A DNA stretch of 64,000 bases from Kaistia adipata DSM 17808 (GTDB taxonomy: Bacteria; Pseudomonadota; Alphaproteobacteria; Rhizobiales; Kaistiaceae), in contig NZ_KE383991.1 in NCBI RefSeq assembly GCF_000423225.1, positions 1,126,217 through 1,190,216 on the forward strand. Direction: 5' to 3'. The translations under genes and the position numbers were made by a program. This document shows, piece after piece, positions 51,740 through 59,720 of this stretch. Position 1 is the stretch's first letter. Each line of letters begins with the position of its first letter. A model generated the notes under the pieces. The model ran no database searches, had not been told where the DNA came from, and was given only the letters and a program-made list of their open reading frames with translations.

Positions 51740-52111
51740 ATGCATGACAAGAACGCTTCCCCTGTCGTTCTCATCGTGGAGGACGAGGGGCTCGTCCGGA
51801 TGGCGACATCCGACGATCTGATCGACGCCGGTTTTTCGGTGCTGGAGGCCGCCGACGCGGACGAAGCGATCCGGCTGCTGGAAACGCATCCGGAAATCGT
51901 CATCCTGCTCACCGACATCGACCTGCCGGGCTCGATGGACGGTATCCGGCTGGCCCATGCCGTGCGCGAACGCTGGCCGCCCGTGAAGCTGGTCCTGGTT
52001 TCCGGCCACCAATCGCCCGCCGCCGGCGCCCTGCCGTCGGACAGCGCCTTCTTCGCCAAGCCCTACGACATCGCGACGGTTTCCCAGGCCTTGTGGCAGA
52101 TGAGCGCCTGA
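51740..52111 (+). CDS. Single-domain response regulator (receiver only)
   Basis: About 123 residues from ATG 51740 (GGGG 9 bases upstream; ATG 51719 is also possible). It is a lone receiver domain: VVLIVEDEGLVRMATSDDL (acidic pair), LTDIDLPGSMDGIRLAHAVR (phosphoacceptor Asp), VSGHQ and FFAKPYDI (conserved Lys). There is no output domain. It resembles stand-alone regulators common in Hyphomicrobiales. The partner kinase is not in the window. Confidence 0.88.
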   Translation: MHDKNASPVVLIVEDEGLVRMATSDDLIDAGFSVLEAADADEAIRLLETHPEIVILLTDIDLPGSMDGIRLAHAVRERWPPVKLVLVSGHQSPAAGALPSDSAFFAKPYDIATVSQALWQMSA

Positions 52112-52225
52112 CCTTGGAGCGTCTGACCGGCCGGGTTCGAAAAATCGCGCGGCCGGCCGGGCTGGAGACCAACCCCACCGACCGCGCTGCCTCCCCCGGG
52201 GATTGCGCTTCGCCGAGATCACCGC

Positions 52226-52621
52226 CTACTCGGCATATTTGAACTCGGCCGCCGCGTTCAGCATGTCCTTGCTGGCGCCCTTCAGGATCGTCTTGCCCTT
52301 CTGGGTCGTGTCGAGATCGAGATAGGAGACGGCGACGAGCTTGGAGCCGATGCCGAGGAAGCCACCGACCGAGAGGATGGCGAACGGCACCTGCTGATCG
52401 GCCGTCAGGATCAGGTCGTCCACCGTGCCGATCGTCTCGCCATGTTCGTTCTCGACCGTCGAGCCGATGATCTTCGAGGCGCGCCAGCCGATGGCGATCG
52501 TGGCCGGATCGACCTTGACGACGCCGACGGTTTCCTGCGGCGCCGGCTGGGCGTCCTGCGCCAGCGCCGGGCCCGCCAGCAGAGCGGCGGCCACGGCAAG
52601 GGCGGGAAAATGTCTGTTCAT
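52226..52621 (-). CDS. Secreted PRC-barrel domain protein
   Basis: A 131-residue protein with signal peptide MNRHFPALAVAAALLAGPAL and cleavage near LAQDAQ. The mature part is a PRC-barrel: WRASKIIGSTVENEHGETIG, TVDDLILTADQQVPFAILSV, KLVAVSYLDLD. These periplasmic proteins are frequent in Hyphomicrobiales and often linked to stress or envelope functions, but the ligand is unknown. It is convergent with the response-regulator gene. Confidence 0.85.
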   Translation of the reverse strand: MNRHFPALAVAAALLAGPALAQDAQPAPQETVGVVKVDPATIAIGWRASKIIGSTVENEHGETIGTVDDLILTADQQVPFAILSVGGFLGIGSKLVAVSYLDLDTTQKGKTILKGASKDMLNAAAEFKYAE

Positions 52622-52826
52622 GTCGAGTTCCTTCCTGATTGCCCCTGGACAATGCCGGCGCGCCGCCGGGGCTCCACGACATCGGCCCGGACATCGGCTG
52701 CAAGATTTGGCTAACGCCAGATATCGCGCCATGGAGAAACGAAATCGCGCGCGACTTCGCCGCGGAATCATGGAACCAGAAGAAGACGCCTCCGTTCTCC
52801 ATCGCACTCTCGAACAGGAGTCCTTC

Positions 52827-52904
52827 ATGGGACGCGGCATTTTGCTATGGCTTCTAGGGGTTCCGATCCCCATCATCATTCTGCTCATCATTTTCTTCCG
52901 GTGA
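52827..52904 (+). CDS. 25-residue single-pass membrane microprotein
   Basis: The frame MGRGILLWLLGVPIPIIILL plus IIFFR is preceded by AGGAG with a 6-base spacer, an excellent ribosome-binding site. It is almost entirely a hydrophobic helix with a proline-containing hinge and charged ends. I recognise it only as the type of very small membrane peptide widespread in proteobacteria. Function unknown. It is divergent from the PRC-barrel gene. Confidence 0.65.
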   Translation: MGRGILLWLLGVPIPIIILLIIFFR

Positions 52905-52913
52905 GGACTGGCG

Positions 52914-52988
52914 ATGGCGATCATAGAAGTCGAATCTAACTATGTCGGGCCGAGCCGGGACGACGAGACAGCAGCGCTCCGATCCTGA
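52914..52988 (+). CDS. Possible 24-residue small protein
   Basis: The ATG at 52914 follows GAGG by 7 bases and lies 9 bases after the membrane microprotein. It encodes MAIIEVESNYVGPSRDDETA and four further residues. Spacing suggests translational coupling, but so short a frame may be chance. Confidence 0.25.
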   Translation: MAIIEVESNYVGPSRDDETAALRS

Positions 52989-53328
52989 TCCGAACCGGAG
53001 GGCTGCCGTCGCCACGCGGCTCGTGGCGGCGGCTGTCCCCGGTGGCCGCCGGCGAGGCCAACCTTCCGCCTCGGCGGGCTTCAGGAACGGATAGGCCGCC
53101 TTACCATCCGCAAGGGCAAATCATTTCCTCCCCGCCCGGAATAGAGCAATCGCGCCGTTGCCCAGTCCGGCCGAACCCCTAGACTGTGTCAGGATCGGGT
53201 GGGTCAATCGCATTGACGAACAGTCATTTTAAATCCATGTTTGAATTCGGTTCGAACCTACCTGCAGGCTTGGATGGACCGCGCGACCGGACAAGCACCG
53301 CCGCGGCGTCTTTCGGAGAGACATCAGA
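52989..53328. other. Regulatory gap upstream of the hydroxyproline-type genes
   Basis: No gene is seen in these 340 bases. Near the right end is an AT-richer stretch, TTGACGAACAGTCATTTTAA (53213-53232), and a perfect 10-base palindrome GGTTCGAACC (53249-53258), which are candidates for promoter and operator. Confidence 0.4.
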
Positions 53329-54264
53329 ATGAGCAAAATGCGAATTGAAGGGTCGTTCGTCGCCCTGATCACCCCGTTCAACGCCGACGGCACCATCGAC
53401 TACAAGGCGTTCGAGGATCTCCTGAAATTCCAGGAAGACAACGGCACCGCGGCCGTGCTGATCCTGGGCTCGACCGGCGAGATCTCGATGCTCAGCATGG
53501 ACGAGCGCCGCGAGATCATCGCCAAGACCGCCAAGATGAAGACCGGCGGCATGAAGCTCTTCTATGGCTGCACCGGCGGCGACACCCGCGCCTCGATCGA
53601 CCTGGTCCGCTATGCCAAGGCCGAGGGCGCCGACGGCGCCATCCTGGCCGCCCCGCCCTATATCTGCGCCTCCGAGGACGACATCGAGCAGTATTTCCTC
53701 GATATCGCCGAGGCGGTCGAGCTGCCGATGGGCATCTACAACAACCCGCCGCGCGTGAAGACCGATCTCGGCCACGAGGCGCTGCTGCGGCTGTTCAAGC
53801 ATCCGAACTTCGTGGTGCACAAGGAATCGACCGGCCGCGTCGGCCAGGTCGGCCAGGTCATCGCCGGCAATCCGGACGTCGCCATCATGTGCTGCGACTC
53901 GCCCAATCTCGGCCTCGTCGTGCCGACCATGGCGCTCGGCGGCCATGGCACCGCCAACATGACCGGCAATCTGGCGCCGGCCGAGATGGCGGCGCTGTCG
54001 AAGCCTTGGACAGCCGACACCGACGGCTTCGCCTTCCGCGAGAACTACCTCAACCTGCTGCCGCTGCTGCACTACACCTATTCGGCGATCAACCCGGTCG
54101 CGGTGAAGTCGCTGATGAAGGCCGTCGGCCTTCCGGCCGGCGACCTGCGCCGCCCGCTGACCGGCCTCAAGGGCCCGGCGCTCGAGAAGGGCGTCGAGAT
54201 CATGCGCAAGCTCGGCCTGCTCGAGCAGTACGGCCTCAGCGCGACGAAGATCGCCGCCGAGTAA
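53329..54264 (+). CDS. Dihydrodipicolinate synthase family protein, probable 1-pyrroline-4-hydroxy-2-carboxylate deaminase
   Basis: A 311-residue class I aldolase-like protein with LITPFNADGTIDYKAFEDLL, LGSTGEISMLSMDER, GIYNNPPRVKTD (Tyr) and the Schiff-base lysine in VVHKESTGRVGQ. The fold covers lyases and deaminases on 2-oxo acids. The next three genes look like the subunits of a D-hydroxyproline dehydrogenase, which makes the pyrroline substrate, so deaminase (releasing ammonia and 2-oxoglutarate semialdehyde) is the most economical reading. The exact activity is inferred from context. Confidence 0.75.
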   Translation: MSKMRIEGSFVALITPFNADGTIDYKAFEDLLKFQEDNGTAAVLILGSTGEISMLSMDERREIIAKTAKMKTGGMKLFYGCTGGDTRASIDLVRYAKAEGADGAILAAPPYICASEDDIEQYFLDIAEAVELPMGIYNNPPRVKTDLGHEALLRLFKHPNFVVHKESTGRVGQVGQVIAGNPDVAIMCCDSPNLGLVVPTMALGGHGTANMTGNLAPAEMAALSKPWTADTDGFAFRENYLNLLPLLHYTYSAINPVAVKSLMKAVGLPAGDLRRPLTGLKGPALEKGVEIMRKLGLLEQYGLSATKIAAE

Positions 54265-54285
54265 CTCCCCTCCTCCCTGAGGCTC

Positions 54286-54320
54286 GGGGCGGTGACGCAG
54301 GTCGCCGCCCCTCTTTTTTG
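54286..54320 (+). terminator. Intrinsic terminator after the DapA-like gene
   Basis: GGGGCGGTGAC (54286-54296) pairs with GTCGCCGCCCC (54301-54311, one G-T wobble), followed by TCTTTTTTG. Confidence 0.85.
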
Positions 54321-54379
54321 GCGCGACGGCCGCTTTGCGTCTCGACATCGTCCGCGAATGCGGGCATCAATTTCTTGTT

Positions 54380-54395
54380 TCAAATGAACGTTTGA
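54380..54395. promoter_or_regulatory. Imperfect palindrome upstream of the dehydrogenase operon
   Basis: TCAAATGAACGTTTGA is symmetric at 12 of 16 positions and lies 74 bases before the first dehydrogenase gene, after the terminator. It is a candidate operator for an unknown regulator. Confidence 0.4.
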
Positions 54396-54468
54396 TCAAG
54401 GAACGACGGTCGGTCGTGTTCGCGGCGTCGGGATACAGAACGGGTCGGTTCGTCCTGGAGGATGCCGC

Positions 54469-55575
54469 ATGAGCGCGCCGGCGATCGTCATCGGTGGCGG
54501 CATCGTCGGCCTGTCGCTCGCGGTGGGCATGGCCGAAGCGGGCCTGGCCGTCATCGTGCTCGACGGCGACGACGCCGAGCCCCGCGCCTCTTACGGCAAT
54601 GCCGGCCTGATCTGGGTGCAGGGCAAGGGCCTCAACCACCCGCCCTATGCGCACTGGACCCGCCGTTCGGCGGCGCTCTGGCCGGATTTCGCGGCCGACC
54701 TTCTCGCTTCGACCGGCGTCGACGTCGAATATGACCGGCGCGGCGGATTCAATCTCTGCCTGTCCGATGCGGAGCTCGCGGCGCGCGCCGCCATGGTCGA
54801 GCAGTCGGCCGCCCGCCCCGGCATGCCCGACGACGTCGCGATCGTCGATCCCGCCTTCATCCGCGAGCGGCTGCCGGACGTGGGGCCCGACGTGATCGGC
54901 GCCAGCTGGTGCCCGACCGACGGCCACGTCAATCCGCTCTTCCTGTCGCAGGCGCTCTCGATCCGCGCCCGCGCCCTCGGCGTCGAGATCCGGCGCGGCG
55001 AGAAGGCCGAGGCGATTGCCATGACCGGCTCGCAGCTGACCGTGCGGACGGCGAGCGACCTCTACCGCGCCGCCCGCGTCGTCGTCGCCGCCGGCCTCGC
55101 CACCGAGCGCATCGCGGCGACCGCCGGCATGACCGTGAAACTGAAGCCGGTGCGCGGCCAGATCGTCGTCACCGAGCGGCTGCCGCCGCGCATCGCGCAT
55201 CCGACGCCGACCACGCGCCAGGCGCGCGCCGGCAGCATCATGTTCGGCAACAGCCACGAAGACGGCGTCACGGCGCCGGGCACGACATTGCCGATCCTCG
55301 CCGGCCACGCCCAGCGCGCCATCCGGGAATTCCCGTTCCTTGCCGAGACGCGCGTGCTCAGGAGCTGGGGCGCCATCCGCGTCATGCCGACCGACGGCAT
55401 GCCGATCTACGCCCGTTCGGAGACCTGCCCCGGCGCCTATGCCGTCGCCTGCCATTCCGGCATCACGCTCGCGGCCGCGCATGCCCGTCTCGTCGGACCG
55501 GCGATCGCGGCGGACGGCCTGCCGGACGATGTCGCCACCCTGTCCTCCAGGCGCTTCGATGCTGCGTACGCTTGA
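54469..55575 (+). CDS. FAD-dependent D-amino-acid oxidoreductase, probable D-hydroxyproline dehydrogenase beta subunit
   Basis: This 368-residue DAO-family protein has the FAD motif VIGGGIVGLSLAVGMAEAGL, the segment RASYGNAGLIWVQGKG, VNPLFLSQALSIRARALGVE, and the C-terminal PTDGMPIYARSET and CHSGITLAAAHARL. The sequence and the adjacent 2Fe-2S and second FAD subunits match the heterotrimeric D-hydroxyproline dehydrogenase described in pseudomonads (HcnABC-like). It overlaps the 2Fe-2S gene by 17 bases. Confidence 0.78.
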   Translation: MSAPAIVIGGGIVGLSLAVGMAEAGLAVIVLDGDDAEPRASYGNAGLIWVQGKGLNHPPYAHWTRRSAALWPDFAADLLASTGVDVEYDRRGGFNLCLSDAELAARAAMVEQSAARPGMPDDVAIVDPAFIRERLPDVGPDVIGASWCPTDGHVNPLFLSQALSIRARALGVEIRRGEKAEAIAMTGSQLTVRTASDLYRAARVVVAAGLATERIAATAGMTVKLKPVRGQIVVTERLPPRIAHPTPTTRQARAGSIMFGNSHEDGVTAPGTTLPILAGHAQRAIREFPFLAETRVLRSWGAIRVMPTDGMPIYARSETCPGAYAVACHSGITLAAAHARLVGPAIAADGLPDDVATLSSRRFDAAYA

Positions 55576-55834
55576 TCCCGACCAGCCCGTCGTCACCATC
55601 ACGGTCGATGGCGCCCCCGTCGGAGCCTTCGCCGGCGAAACGGTCGCCGCCTGCCTGATGCGGCACGGCCTGGTACCCACCCGCGTGACGCCAAGCGGCC
55701 GTCCGCGCGCGCCCTATTGCCTGATGGGCGCCTGTTTCGAATGCACCGTCGAGCTCGACGGGCGGACCCATGTGCAGGCCTGCCTGACGCCGGTCCGCGA
55801 TGGAATGGTGATATGCCGCAACCTGCCAGAATAG
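55559..55834 (+). CDS. 2Fe-2S subunit, probable D-hydroxyproline dehydrogenase gamma subunit
   Basis: From ATG 55559 the protein has 91 residues and is a SoxA/HcnA-type ferredoxin-like subunit: VTITVDGAPVGAFAGETVAA, then the cluster ligands in YCLMGACFECTVELDG and HVQACLTPVRDGM (CxxxxCxxC and a distal Cys). It passes electrons between the two flavoprotein subunits. It overlaps both neighbours. Confidence 0.85.
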   Translation: MLRTLDPDQPVVTITVDGAPVGAFAGETVAACLMRHGLVPTRVTPSGRPRAPYCLMGACFECTVELDGRTHVQACLTPVRDGMVICRNLPE

Positions 55835-57213
55835 AGCCCGCCGCCGACCTCGTGGTGATCGGCGCCGGACCGGCCGGCATGGCGGCCGCCGTCGAGGCGC
55901 GCCGGCACGGCCTCGCGGTAACGGTGCTGGACGACCAGCCGGCGGCCGGCGGCCAGATCCTGCGCGGCATCGCGCGCCGTCACCACATCCGCTACGAGCC
56001 CTGGGGCCAGCCGCTCGCCGACGCCTTCGCCACCAGCGGCGCGCGACACGTCGCCGGCGCCGCCGTCTGGGCGCGCGACGGCGACGCGATCCTCTTCGGC
56101 CAGGAAGGCCGCACCTGCCGCATCCGTGCCAGGGCGACACTCGTCGCCACCGGCTCGATGGAGCGCCCCGTCGTCGTCCCCGGCAACACGCTGCCGGGCG
56201 TCGTCACGGTCGGCGCGCTGCAATCGTTCCTGAAGGGCAGCGGCGCAGTTCCCGACGGCCCGTTCGTACTCGCCGGTTGCGGACCGCTGCTCCTGCTGAC
56301 CGCGCTGCAGCTCGCCACGGCCGGCGCGCCGCCCACGGCGATCGTCGACACGATGCCGCGCGGCCGCTGGCGCGCGGCGATGGCCGGCGCTGCCGGCCTG
56401 CTCGGCGATATGCCGCTGGCGCTGAAGGGCATCAGCCTGATCGCCCGCGTCCGGCTCGCCGGCATCCCCGTGCACCGCCACGCGACCGAACTGCGCGTCC
56501 TCGGCACGGACCGCGCCGAGGGCCTCGCCTTCCGCGCCGATGGCGAGAACCGGACGATCGCGGCCGGGCTCGTCGCGCTGCATGACGGCGTCGTGCCGCA
56601 TGACCAGCTGGCCGTCTCGCTCGGCTGCGAAAGCCGTTTCGATCCGGCGCTCGGGAGCTATCGCATGGTGACCGACGCCGACGGGCGGTCGAGCCTGCCG
56701 GATGTCTGGATCGCCGGCGACGGCGCAGCGATCGCCGGCGGCTATCTGGCGACGCTCTCCGGCAGCCTGGCGGCGCTGGACGTCGCACGGAGCGCCGGCA
56801 GGATCGACGCCGCCGAGCATGCCCGCCTCGCGACGCCGCTTGCCGCCGAGCGGCGGCGGCGCCTCCGGGCGCGCGCCTTCGTCGACGCGCTCTACGCGCC
56901 GACGCTTTCGGCCGCCGCAGCGCCGGACGCGGCGCTGCTCTGCCGCTGCGAGGAAGTTACCGTTGGCCAGGCCCGCGCCGCCATCGCGGCCGGCGCGCGC
57001 GGCACGCGGCAATTGAAGGCGGCGACGCGTTGCGGCATGGGCCCGTGCCAGGGCCGCCAATGCACGCTCTCGGTGGTGAACCTGCTCGCCCGCGAGCTCG
57101 GCGACGGCGCCGACCTCGTCCGCCCGAGCCTGCGCACGCCCGGCCGCCCGGTCACGGTCGCCGAACTCGCCGCCAGCCACGAAGGCCACGGCCACACCGG
57201 CTCGGACGCTTAA
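55813..57213 (+). CDS. NAD(P)/FAD-dependent oxidoreductase, probable D-hydroxyproline dehydrogenase alpha subunit
   Basis: 466 residues from ATG 55813, overlapping the gamma subunit by 22 bases. The FAD motif is VVIGAGPAGMAAAVEARRHG; a second nucleotide-binding segment is VLAGCGPLLLLTALQLATAG. After residue 370 is a BFD-like 2Fe-2S region, LLCRCEEVTVGQARAAIAAG and RCGMGPCQGRQC with four cysteines. The histidine-containing tail follows. Together the four genes from 53329 appear to convert D-hydroxyproline to a 2-oxoglutarate precursor. Confidence 0.8.
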   Translation: MPQPARIEPAADLVVIGAGPAGMAAAVEARRHGLAVTVLDDQPAAGGQILRGIARRHHIRYEPWGQPLADAFATSGARHVAGAAVWARDGDAILFGQEGRTCRIRARATLVATGSMERPVVVPGNTLPGVVTVGALQSFLKGSGAVPDGPFVLAGCGPLLLLTALQLATAGAPPTAIVDTMPRGRWRAAMAGAAGLLGDMPLALKGISLIARVRLAGIPVHRHATELRVLGTDRAEGLAFRADGENRTIAAGLVALHDGVVPHDQLAVSLGCESRFDPALGSYRMVTDADGRSSLPDVWIAGDGAAIAGGYLATLSGSLAALDVARSAGRIDAAEHARLATPLAAERRRRLRARAFVDALYAPTLSAAAAPDAALLCRCEEVTVGQARAAIAAGARGTRQLKAATRCGMGPCQGRQCTLSVVNLLARELGDGADLVRPSLRTPGRPVTVAELAASHEGHGHTGSDA

Positions 57214-57222
57214 GCGGTTGCC

Positions 57223-57348
57223 CTCACCTCTCCCTCAGGGAGAGGTCGACGGCCAAAGGCCGGCGGGTGAGGGTTTACGGCCTCACCGGATGGTTCCCTA
57301 AACCCTCACCCGGAGCTTCGCTCCGACCTCTCCCTCAGGGAGAGGTAA
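57223..57348. repeat. Intergenic palindromic repeat, family A copy 5
   Basis: CTCACCTCTCCCTCAGGGAG with GGTCGACGGCC at the left, and CCTCACCCGGAGC ... CCTCTCCCTCAGGGAGAGGT at the right. It fills the gap between the convergent dehydrogenase and molybdoenzyme genes. Confidence 0.75.
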
Positions 57349-57366
57349 AGGCGAGGCACGCGTCGC

Positions 57367-59694
57367 TCACGCCGCCGCATCAATCGCCGGCTGCGCCAGA
57401 ACGGTGACGGGCGACGCGGCCGCCTCGTGGCGGACAACCTCGACCAGGCAGGTCTGGGCGCTCGGGCCCTGGCCGAGGCGCGACGTGCCGATGTCCTTGG
57501 TCAGCGCGTTCGGATTGCCGTGGTTCTCGATCAGGCCGCCCTTGCCGTCCGGGATCGGATCGAAGGTGGCGCCGGTCGGCAGGCAGACGACGCCCGGCAT
57601 GATCTTGTCCGAGACGCGGAGGCCCGCCAGCGAGACGCCTCGATCGTTGAAGACACGGACGATGTCGCCATCGGCGAGGCCGCGCGCGGCTGCGTCGGCC
57701 GGGTTCATGATCAGCCCGGCCCGCTCGCGCACCTTGTTGCGCCGGCTATGGCCGCTCGCGTCCATCTGGCCATGCAGCTTGTCTTCCGGCTGATTGGAAA
57801 TCATGTGCAGCGGATAGCGCGCCGCGAGTTCGGAACCGAGCCATTCCGACGGCGCGCGCCAGACCGGCAGGCCGGGGCATTCGTCATAGCCGAAGCCGGC
57901 GACCGTCTCGGAATAGATCTCGACCTTGCCGGACGGCGTGCCGAGCGGATGGGCTGCCGGATCCTCGCGGAAATCGCGGTAGAGCGTATGGGTGCCCACG
58001 GGGTCGGGAATGCGGACATGGCCCGCCTCCCAGAAGGTGTCGAAATCGGGCGGGTTGAAGCCGCGCTCCGCCATGGCCGCGCTGAAGCGGCCATAGATCA
58101 CGCGCAGCCACTCCGCCTCGCTGCGGTTCTCGTGGAACGCCGCGCCGGCGCCCATGCGATCCGCCAGCGCGCCAAAGATCTCGAAATCGCCGCGCGCCTC
58201 GCCGACCGGCTCGATCGCCTTGTGCATGGCGAAGAGATAGGGATCGCGCGAGGAGCCGCCGATATCGTTGCGCTCGAGCGGGGTCGTCGCCGGCAGCACG
58301 ATGTCGGCATGGCGGGCGGTCGCGGTCCACCACGGCTCATGCACGATGATGGTGTCCGGACGCTGGAACGCTTCGCGCAGGCGGAACAGGTCCTGGTGAT
58401 GGTGGAACGGGTTGCCGCCGGCCCAGTAGACCAGCTTGATGTCGGGATAGGGGAAGACACGGCCGTCGAACTCGCAGGGCTCGCCCGGCATCAGGAGCAG
58501 ATCGGCGATGCGGGCGACCGGGATCTTCAGTTCGCCCGGCACCTTGGGCACCGCGAGGCCGGCGATCGGCAGCTCGTAGAGCGGGTTGCCCATGCCGTTC
58601 ATCGAGCCGTAGCCGAAGGCGACGCCGCCGCCCGGTAGGCCGATCTGGCCGAGCATCGCGGCGAGCGCCACGAGGCCCCAATAGGGCTGCTCGCCATGCT
58701 CGGCACGCTGCAGCGACCACGCCGCCGTCAGCATGACGCGGCGGTCGAACAGGCTCTCGGCGAAGGCCGTGATCGCCTCGACGGAGAGGCCGGTGATATC
58801 AGACGCCCAGGCCGGATCCTTGACGACGCCGTCGTCGGCGCCCTGGAGATAGGCGAGGAAGCGGTCGAAGCCGACGCAGTAGCGGTCGACGAAATCCATG
58901 TCCGTCTTGCCGCGCGCATGCACGAGCCAGGCGGTGGCGAGGATCAGCGCCATGTCGGTGCCGGGGCGGATCTGGATCCATTCGGCGTCGAGCACGTCGG
59001 CCGTGTCGGAGCGGAGCGGCGAGACGTTGACGAAGCTGACGCCGCTCGCCGCGGCCTGCTTCATCCATTCACCATAGGGATGGAGGCCGGCGCCGCCGGA
59101 CTGGATCTGCCAGTTCTTGCCGGCGATGCCGCCGATGGCGACGAACCGCTCGCAATTCTCGAGGATCGCCGGCCAGTCGGTGACGGGACCGGCCACCGCC
59201 GCCATGTCGCCCAGCACATGCGGCAAGAGCCGCATCGCCGCGCCATAGCTGTAATTGGTGACCTGGCCGGTGCAGCCGCCGATCGACGCCAGGAAGCGAT
59301 GGATCAGGGTCCGGGCATGATGCAGGCGGCCGGCGCTCGACCAGCCATAGGAGCCGCCGAAGATCGAGGGATTGCCGTGCTCGCGGCGCACGCGCTCCAG
59401 CTCGCGCTGCACATGGCCAAGCGCCTCGTCCCAGGAAACCTCGACGAAGGTGTCGTCGCCCCGGCCGTGCCCCGGATGCGGCAGTCCGCGCCCGACCGTC
59501 TCGAGCCAGCCGCGCCGGATCGACGGCTTGCGGATGCGGTTCTCGGCATAGACCATTTCCGGCCATGCCTCGATCAGCGGGCTCGGCTGCGGATCCTCGG
59601 CGAAGGGCGAGACGCCGACGAGCCGGCCGTCCTCGACATGGGCGGTGAACGCGCCCCAGTGGGCCAGGGACTGGAATGCGCGACGGGTTGTCAT
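57367..59694 (-). CDS. Molybdopterin-dependent S/N-oxide reductase, BisC/TorA/DorA family, cytoplasmic type
   Basis: From ATG 59694 the protein has 775 residues and no Tat signal, so it resembles cytoplasmic BisC more than periplasmic TorA. Landmarks: GGSYGWSSAGRLHHARTLIH, GGCTGQVTNYSYGAAMRLLP (molybdenum-ligand serine region), WIQIRPGTDMALILATAWLV, KLVYWAGGNPFHHHQDLFRL and MISNQPEDKLHGQMDASGHS. Family members reduce methionine or biotin sulfoxide, DMSO or TMAO. It follows the Dpp-type importer genes, and may act on the imported compound. Confidence 0.88.
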   Translation of the reverse strand: MTTRRAFQSLAHWGAFTAHVEDGRLVGVSPFAEDPQPSPLIEAWPEMVYAENRIRKPSIRRGWLETVGRGLPHPGHGRGDDTFVEVSWDEALGHVQRELERVRREHGNPSIFGGSYGWSSAGRLHHARTLIHRFLASIGGCTGQVTNYSYGAAMRLLPHVLGDMAAVAGPVTDWPAILENCERFVAIGGIAGKNWQIQSGGAGLHPYGEWMKQAAASGVSFVNVSPLRSDTADVLDAEWIQIRPGTDMALILATAWLVHARGKTDMDFVDRYCVGFDRFLAYLQGADDGVVKDPAWASDITGLSVEAITAFAESLFDRRVMLTAAWSLQRAEHGEQPYWGLVALAAMLGQIGLPGGGVAFGYGSMNGMGNPLYELPIAGLAVPKVPGELKIPVARIADLLLMPGEPCEFDGRVFPYPDIKLVYWAGGNPFHHHQDLFRLREAFQRPDTIIVHEPWWTATARHADIVLPATTPLERNDIGGSSRDPYLFAMHKAIEPVGEARGDFEIFGALADRMGAGAAFHENRSEAEWLRVIYGRFSAAMAERGFNPPDFDTFWEAGHVRIPDPVGTHTLYRDFREDPAAHPLGTPSGKVEIYSETVAGFGYDECPGLPVWRAPSEWLGSELAARYPLHMISNQPEDKLHGQMDASGHSRRNKVRERAGLIMNPADAAARGLADGDIVRVFNDRGVSLAGLRVSDKIMPGVVCLPTGATFDPIPDGKGGLIENHGNPNALTKDIGTSRLGQGPSAQTCLVEVVRHEAAASPVTVLAQPAIDAAA

Positions 59695-59720
59695 GGCTTC
59701 ACCTTTCCACGGATCGGTCT

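Noticed and set aside
51408-51821. 137-codon plus-strand frame upstream of the response regulator
   Set aside because: Arg/Pro/Thr-rich throughout, no ribosome-binding site and it overlaps the response regulator in another frame.
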